DNA from: Candidatus Aerophobota bacterium
GTDB lineage: Bacteria; Aerophobota; Aerophobia; Aerophobales; B3-G15
Assembly: GCA_030607715.1 (NCBI GenBank)
Contig: JAUWJM010000080.1
Span: forward strand, 1-7,363
Direction: 5' to 3'
DNA: 7,363 nucleotides
The position numbers were made by a program, and so were the translations under genes. The stretch's first letter is position 1, and every line of letters begins with the position of its first letter. Under the pieces are notes generated by a model, which worked only from the letters and a program-made list of their open reading frames with translations, ran no database searches and was not told the origin of the DNA. Below are positions 3,971 to 7,363 of the stretch, one piece after another.

Positions 3971-5227
3971 CTAAATATGGATTAAATATCTTCTAAGCAT
4001 ATCCAAAGCAGACTGAGAGGCTTTCCACTTTATTATTTCCCTTGTTCCTGAAAATATAAACTTCTGACATAGCTCTTTTTTCTCACTGCTAAGAGCAATA
4101 TAGACCAGTCCTACAGGTTTACTGGGAGTTCCACCACTCGGTCCAGCAATACCGGTAATTCCTATACCCAGATGAGCTTTCCCCACCCTTCTTGCTCCTT
4201 TAGCCATCTCTCTTGCTACCTCTTCGCTAACTGCTCCCTTTTTCTTAATAAGCTTCTCAGGAACTCCCAATACATTACATTTTGCCTCATTGCTGTAGCT
4301 TACCACGCCACCAGGATAGTAATCCGAGCTTCCAGGAATACTGGTTATTCTATGAGAGAGCAGTCCACCACTACAGGATTCAGCTAAACTTAGAGTTAAA
4401 CCTTTCTTTTTTAAAAGAGAGCTTACCACTAACTCCATTGTTTCCTTATCAACTCCATAAATATAATAATCAAGTTTTTCTCTAATCTTATCCTCTACCC
4501 TTTTAATTTCCTCGTCCACTTTATCCGGAGCAAATTTTGCTGTAATACGGACGCAGGTACCTTCTTTTTTAGCTAAAAGACCTACTGTAGGATTAAATTG
4601 CCTGGCAATTATAGAGCTAATTCTTTTATCTACCTCACTTTCCCCTATTCCCCAGAGCTTTAAAACTTTAGATTTTATAATATTTTTCTGGGGAATTTTA
4701 GCTAAAAAATAAGGAACAACTCTCTCATCCACCATTACCCTTAACTCTTGAGGAACTCCGGGAAGCAAAATTATAGTTTTTTTATTCTCTTCAAAAATAA
4801 TTCCTGGAGCAGTTCCTATTCGATTGGGAATAATCTGAGCTGATAAAGGTATCATGGCCTGCTTAACAATCGCTTCTCTGTGTATTCGGTGATGAAAAAT
4901 TTTATTTTGAATTTGCTCTGTTATCTTCTCATCCAATAACAATTCTTTTCCCAGTAGTTCACTTACCGCCTCTTTAGTAAGATCATCCTGGGTAGGTCCC
5001 AAACCTCCTGTAAGAATAAGAATATCTGATCTTTTTAAAGCTTCTTTCACTACTTCCTTTATTCTCTCTGCATTATCACCAATTGCAGTTTTACGGAAAA
5101 GATTTATTCCTAATAAAGCCAATTCCTTTGCCAAATAGGCTGAGTTTGTATCTACTATCTGGCCCAAAAGAATTTCTGTTCCCACAGAAATTATCTCTGC
5201 TTTTTTTTCTTGATCCATAGAAATCAT
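3971..5227 (-). CDS. cinA: CinA: competence/damage-inducible family, COG1058 domain plus NMN deamidase domain
   Basis: A full-length two-domain CinA of 418 residues. The N-terminal MoCF-like/COG1058 domain, linked in the family to ADP-ribose pyrophosphatase activity, shows GTEILLGQIVDTN (16-28), TGGLGPTQDDLT (73-84), NRIGTAPG (135-142) and LPGVPQEL (155-162). The C-terminal PncC-type domain, which deamidates nicotinamide mononucleotide in pyridine-nucleotide salvage, shows SLAESCSGG (280-288) with the conserved serine region, GGVVSYSNEAK (306-316), GAVSEEVA (331-338) and GITGIAGPSGGT (356-367). All family blocks are present, so both activities may be intact. It is cytoplasmic, with no signal peptide. 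The ATG at 5227 is chosen because AAAGGAA lies 7 nt upstream, whereas the in-frame ATG at 5218 would be 16 nt away. The start overlaps the glucokinase stop by one base (TAATG), implying coupling. It is the last gene of the unit. Confidence 0.96.
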   Translation of the reverse strand: MISMDQEKKAEIISVGTEILLGQIVDTNSAYLAKELALLGINLFRKTAIGDNAERIKEVVKEALKRSDILILTGGLGPTQDDLTKEAVSELLGKELLLDEKITEQIQNKIFHHRIHREAIVKQAMIPLSAQIIPNRIGTAPGIIFEENKKTIILLPGVPQELRVMVDERVVPYFLAKIPQKNIIKSKVLKLWGIGESEVDKRISSIIARQFNPTVGLLAKKEGTCVRITAKFAPDKVDEEIKRVEDKIREKLDYYIYGVDKETMELVVSSLLKKKGLTLSLAESCSGGLLSHRITSIPGSSDYYPGGVVSYSNEAKCNVLGVPEKLIKKKGAVSEEVAREMAKGARRVGKAHLGIGITGIAGPSGGTPSKPVGLVYIALSSEKKELCQKFIFSGTREIIKWKASQSALDMLRRYLIHI

Positions 5228-6210
5228 TATAATATTCCTTTTTCTTTCAAAACAGTTGCCGCTGCCCCTATAGCCCCGGCTTCATCCCCTAAGTCTCCTG
5301 GAACAATCTTTACCTTTTCAATTATTGCCTTCATGGAAAATAACTTAACAAACCTACGCACTGGATTAAATAAAAGATCCCCTGCTTTTATCATCCCTCC
5401 TGAAAGAATAACCATCTCTGGATTTAAAACATTAACCAGACTTCCTATGCCAACCCCTAAATATCTCCCTGTTTCCTCAATTAACCAGAGAGCTAAAGGG
5501 TCTTTTTCCCGGGCAGCGCGAAATACCAACTCACAGGTTAATCCTTCAGGACTATCCTTTACTAAACTTTTCAGAATAGTTTCATATCCCTGTTTTATAG
5601 CGGCTTTTGCTCTCTTTATAACTCCTGTAGCAGAAGCATAAGCCTCCAGGCATCCCCTAATTCCACATCCACAGATCATTCCCCCTTCCTTAATTACTAT
5701 ATGCCCCAGTTCTGCTCCCATATCCCCGGATCCATGATAAACCTCCCCTTCTATAATTATACCTCCTCCAATTCCTGTTCCCAGGGTTAACAAAATCAAA
5801 TTATTCACATTTTTCCCAGCTCCTAACCACCATTCCGCCAGAGCAGTAGCATTAGCATCATTTTCCAAAAAAAAGGGCATCTCTAACTTATCTGTCAAAA
5901 TCCTCGTCAGAGGAACATTTTCCCATCCAAGTAAATTAGGGGCATAATAAATTACTCCTTTTTTGCGACTCAGAGGACCAGGGCTTCCTACTCCTATTCC
6001 TAAAAGCTCTTCTGAAGATATCCCAAGAGTTTCTCCTTCTTTTAAAAGATCATTTATACAATCAACAATTTGAGCAATAACTTTATCTTTGCCTTCCTGA
6101 ACTAAGGTTTTCCTTCTCTTCCTTGCAAGTATATCCCCTCTTTGGTTAATTAAAATACCTACGATATTAGTTCCTCCCAGATCAATTCCCACAGCAGGCT
6201 TTAAATCCAT
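5227..6210 (-). CDS. glcK: ROK-family glucokinase
   Basis: A 327-residue cytoplasmic sugar kinase, normal length for ROK glucokinases, expected to phosphorylate glucose at C6 with ATP. The phosphate-1 loop is GIDLGGTN (8-15). LENDANATALAEWWLGAGK (115-133) holds the predicted catalytic base D118. TLGTGIGGGIII (142-153) is the second phosphate loop. The ROK signature follows: ELGHIVI with E167 and H170 in the hexose site, then CGCGIRGCLE with C180, C182 and C187, the zinc-binding CxCGxxGC set. LNPEMVILSGGMIKAG closes the adenosine region. There is no N-terminal DNA-binding helix-turn-helix, so it is a kinase rather than a ROK repressor. GGAG lies 7 nt before ATG 6210. The gene starts 14 nt after argD and its TAA overlaps the cinA ATG. 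Glucose is the likeliest substrate; N-acetylglucosamine or another hexose is possible. Confidence 0.92.
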   Translation of the reverse strand: MDLKPAVGIDLGGTNIVGILINQRGDILARKRRKTLVQEGKDKVIAQIVDCINDLLKEGETLGISSEELLGIGVGSPGPLSRKKGVIYYAPNLLGWENVPLTRILTDKLEMPFFLENDANATALAEWWLGAGKNVNNLILLTLGTGIGGGIIIEGEVYHGSGDMGAELGHIVIKEGGMICGCGIRGCLEAYASATGVIKRAKAAIKQGYETILKSLVKDSPEGLTCELVFRAAREKDPLALWLIEETGRYLGVGIGSLVNVLNPEMVILSGGMIKAGDLLFNPVRRFVKLFSMKAIIEKVKIVPGDLGDEAGAIGAAATVLKEKGIL

Positions 6211-6224
6211 TGTTTTACTCCAGA

Positions 6225-7363
6225 TTAAAAATTTTTAAGGACATTCTCCAGTATACTTACAGCTTCATCAATGTCAGTATTTTCCACAACAAGAGGGGGA
6301 AGGAAACGAAGAACCTTTCCAGTAGTGAGGTTGATAAGAAGTCCTCTTCCCCGACATTCCTCCACTACTTTCTTCCCCTCCTCAATATTTAACTTAATCC
6401 CTAACATTAATCCTTTACCCTTTATCTCCTGGATAAAAGAAAATTTCTTCTTAAGCTCTTGCAATCGAGCTTGAAAATGCTCTCCTTTTTCTCTTGCTTT
6501 TTCTACTAATTTCTCCTCTTCTAATACTTTTAAAAAGGCAAATCCTACTGCACAGGCTAAAGGATTACCTCCAAAAGTAGAGGCATGATTTCCCGGCTTA
6601 AAAGCTGAGGCTACCTCTTCCCGAGCAAGAGTTGCACCAATGGGAAGTCCACCTCCCAAAGGCTTAGCTAAAGTCATTATATCAGGCTCAATTTGATAGT
6701 GCTGATAGGCAAATAATTTCCCTGTTCTTCCCAGACCACATTGAATCTCATCAAGAATAAGTAGAATTCCTTCTCTTTTGCAAAAGATAGCCAGGCCCTC
6801 AAGAAAATCAGGAGAAGCCACATTGATACCTCCTTCTCCCTGAATAGGCTCAACAATTACAGCACAGGTTTTTGATGAGACAACCTTTTTTACCCCTTCT
6901 AAATCATTAAAAGGAGCGAATTTAAATCCTGCAGGAAAAGGACCAAAATCCTTCCTGTATTTAGCTTGACCTGTTAGACTCAAGGTAGCTAAAGTTCTTC
7001 CGTGAAAAGAATTTTCCATAGCCACTATTTCATAAGTATTTTTTGGTGCTCCAAATTTGCGAGCTAACTTTATAGCAGCTTCATTAGCCTCAGCCCCGGA
7101 ATTAGAAAAAAATACCTTATCAGCAAATGACAATTCACAGAGCTTTTCAGCTAATTTTGCCTGAGGATAAATGTAGTAAAGATTGGAACAGTGAACAAGA
7201 TCTTTAGCTTGCTCTATCATCGCCTTTAAAATGTAAGGATGAGAGTGACCAATAGCCATTACCCCTATCCCGGAGATAAAATCAAGATAACACTTTCCAT
7301 CCTTATCCCAAACCCTGGGACCCTCTCCTTTTTCTATAACTATTGGAATACGGGAATAGGTAT
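6225..7363 (-). CDS. argD: Acetylornithine aminotransferase (ArgD-like), 5' end outside window
   Basis: A PLP-dependent class III aminotransferase, expected to transaminate N-acetylglutamate semialdehyde to N-acetylornithine in arginine biosynthesis. The frame stays open to the right edge (TYSRIPIVIEKGEGPRVWDK is the first visible segment), so the true start lies beyond 7363 and the ATG at 7259 is internal. Of a typical 390-400 residues, 378 are visible. In visible-fragment numbering: the PLP-phosphate loop NSGAEANEAA (87-96), SFHGRT (118-123), LDEIQCGLGRTG (203-214) with the pyridine-N aspartate, TLAKPLGGGLPIG (230-242) with Schiff-base lysine K233, and HASTFGGNP (259-267). All catalytic features are present. 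Class III paralogues (ornithine, succinylornithine or LysW-linked aminoadipate substrates) cannot be fully excluded, and no other arg gene is in view. It leads a tight unit with glcK (14-nt gap) and cinA. Confidence 0.93.
   Translation of the reverse strand, partial: TYSRIPIVIEKGEGPRVWDKDGKCYLDFISGIGVMAIGHSHPYILKAMIEQAKDLVHCSNLYYIYPQAKLAEKLCELSFADKVFFSNSGAEANEAAIKLARKFGAPKNTYEIVAMENSFHGRTLATLSLTGQAKYRKDFGPFPAGFKFAPFNDLEGVKKVVSSKTCAVIVEPIQGEGGINVASPDFLEGLAIFCKREGILLILDEIQCGLGRTGKLFAYQHYQIEPDIMTLAKPLGGGLPIGATLAREEVASAFKPGNHASTFGGNPLACAVGFAFLKVLEEEKLVEKAREKGEHFQARLQELKKKFSFIQEIKGKGLMLGIKLNIEEGKKVVEECRGRGLLINLTTGKVLRFLPPLVVENTDIDEAVSILENVLKNF

Noticed and set aside
3940..3990. Bidirectional terminator between the CxxC gene and cinA
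   Set aside because: The 8-nt gap and flanking sequence are AT-rich, but I could not find a stable hairpin followed by a T-run on either strand.
4172..4485. Plus-strand open frames inside cinA
   Set aside because: They are antisense shadows of the PncC domain, without SD or recognisable protein features.
5210..5641. 143-codon open frame on the plus strand across the glucokinase gene
   Set aside because: It lies antisense to a well-supported ROK gene with all motifs, lacks an SD and has no recognisable content.

Overview
The window is AT-rich bacterial chromosome. Strong Shine-Dalgarno sites, sigma70-type promoter hexamers, tetrahydrofolate enzymes, CinA and a CCA-encoding tRNA-Leu all point to Bacteria. 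Arginine is often AGA/AGG and isoleucine often ATA. The mix of FchA, 5-formyl-THF cyclo-ligase, a ROK glucokinase and ArgD would suit an anaerobic, possibly uncultivated lineage. No marker gene is present, so I do not name a phylum.

Layout. (1) Positions 1-1200, minus strand: a GT-B type glycosyltransferase whose stop overlaps (ATGA) the start of a membrane protein cut by the left edge. (2) Positions 1201-1332: a gap holding an imperfect inverted repeat of the CCACCAAGACACTAAG type. (3) Positions 1333-2558, minus strand: a two-gene folate unit, 5-formyl-THF cyclo-ligase then FchA, driven by a near-consensus promoter with a very short leader. (4) Positions 2559-2694: a divergent intergenic region. 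(5) Positions 2695-3286, plus strand: two small overlapping genes of unknown function. The second runs into a dispersed-repeat sequence that supplies its C-terminus. (6) Positions 3287-3650: 364 bases without a protein gene, containing tRNA-Leu(CAG) set among short 7-8 nt tandem repeats. (7) Positions 3651-3962, plus strand: a small three-cysteine protein. (8) Positions 3971-7363, minus strand: a tight unit argD (5' end outside the window) - ROK glucokinase - cinA.

How the genes work together. The folate pair makes a short route from 5-formyl-THF through 5,10-methenyl-THF to 10-formyl-THF, feeding purine synthesis, formylation or a one-carbon pathway. The argD-glcK-cinA unit joins arginine biosynthesis, sugar phosphorylation and pyridine-nucleotide salvage. 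These are housekeeping functions without an obvious shared pathway. The glycosyltransferase and membrane protein probably act together at the cell envelope.

I found no defence system, mobile element with a transposase, CRISPR array or biosynthetic cluster. The points most worth a second look are the unknown overlapping pair at 2695-3286, the repeat captured into coding sequence, the microrepeats around the tRNA, and the near-leaderless cyclo-ligase transcript.
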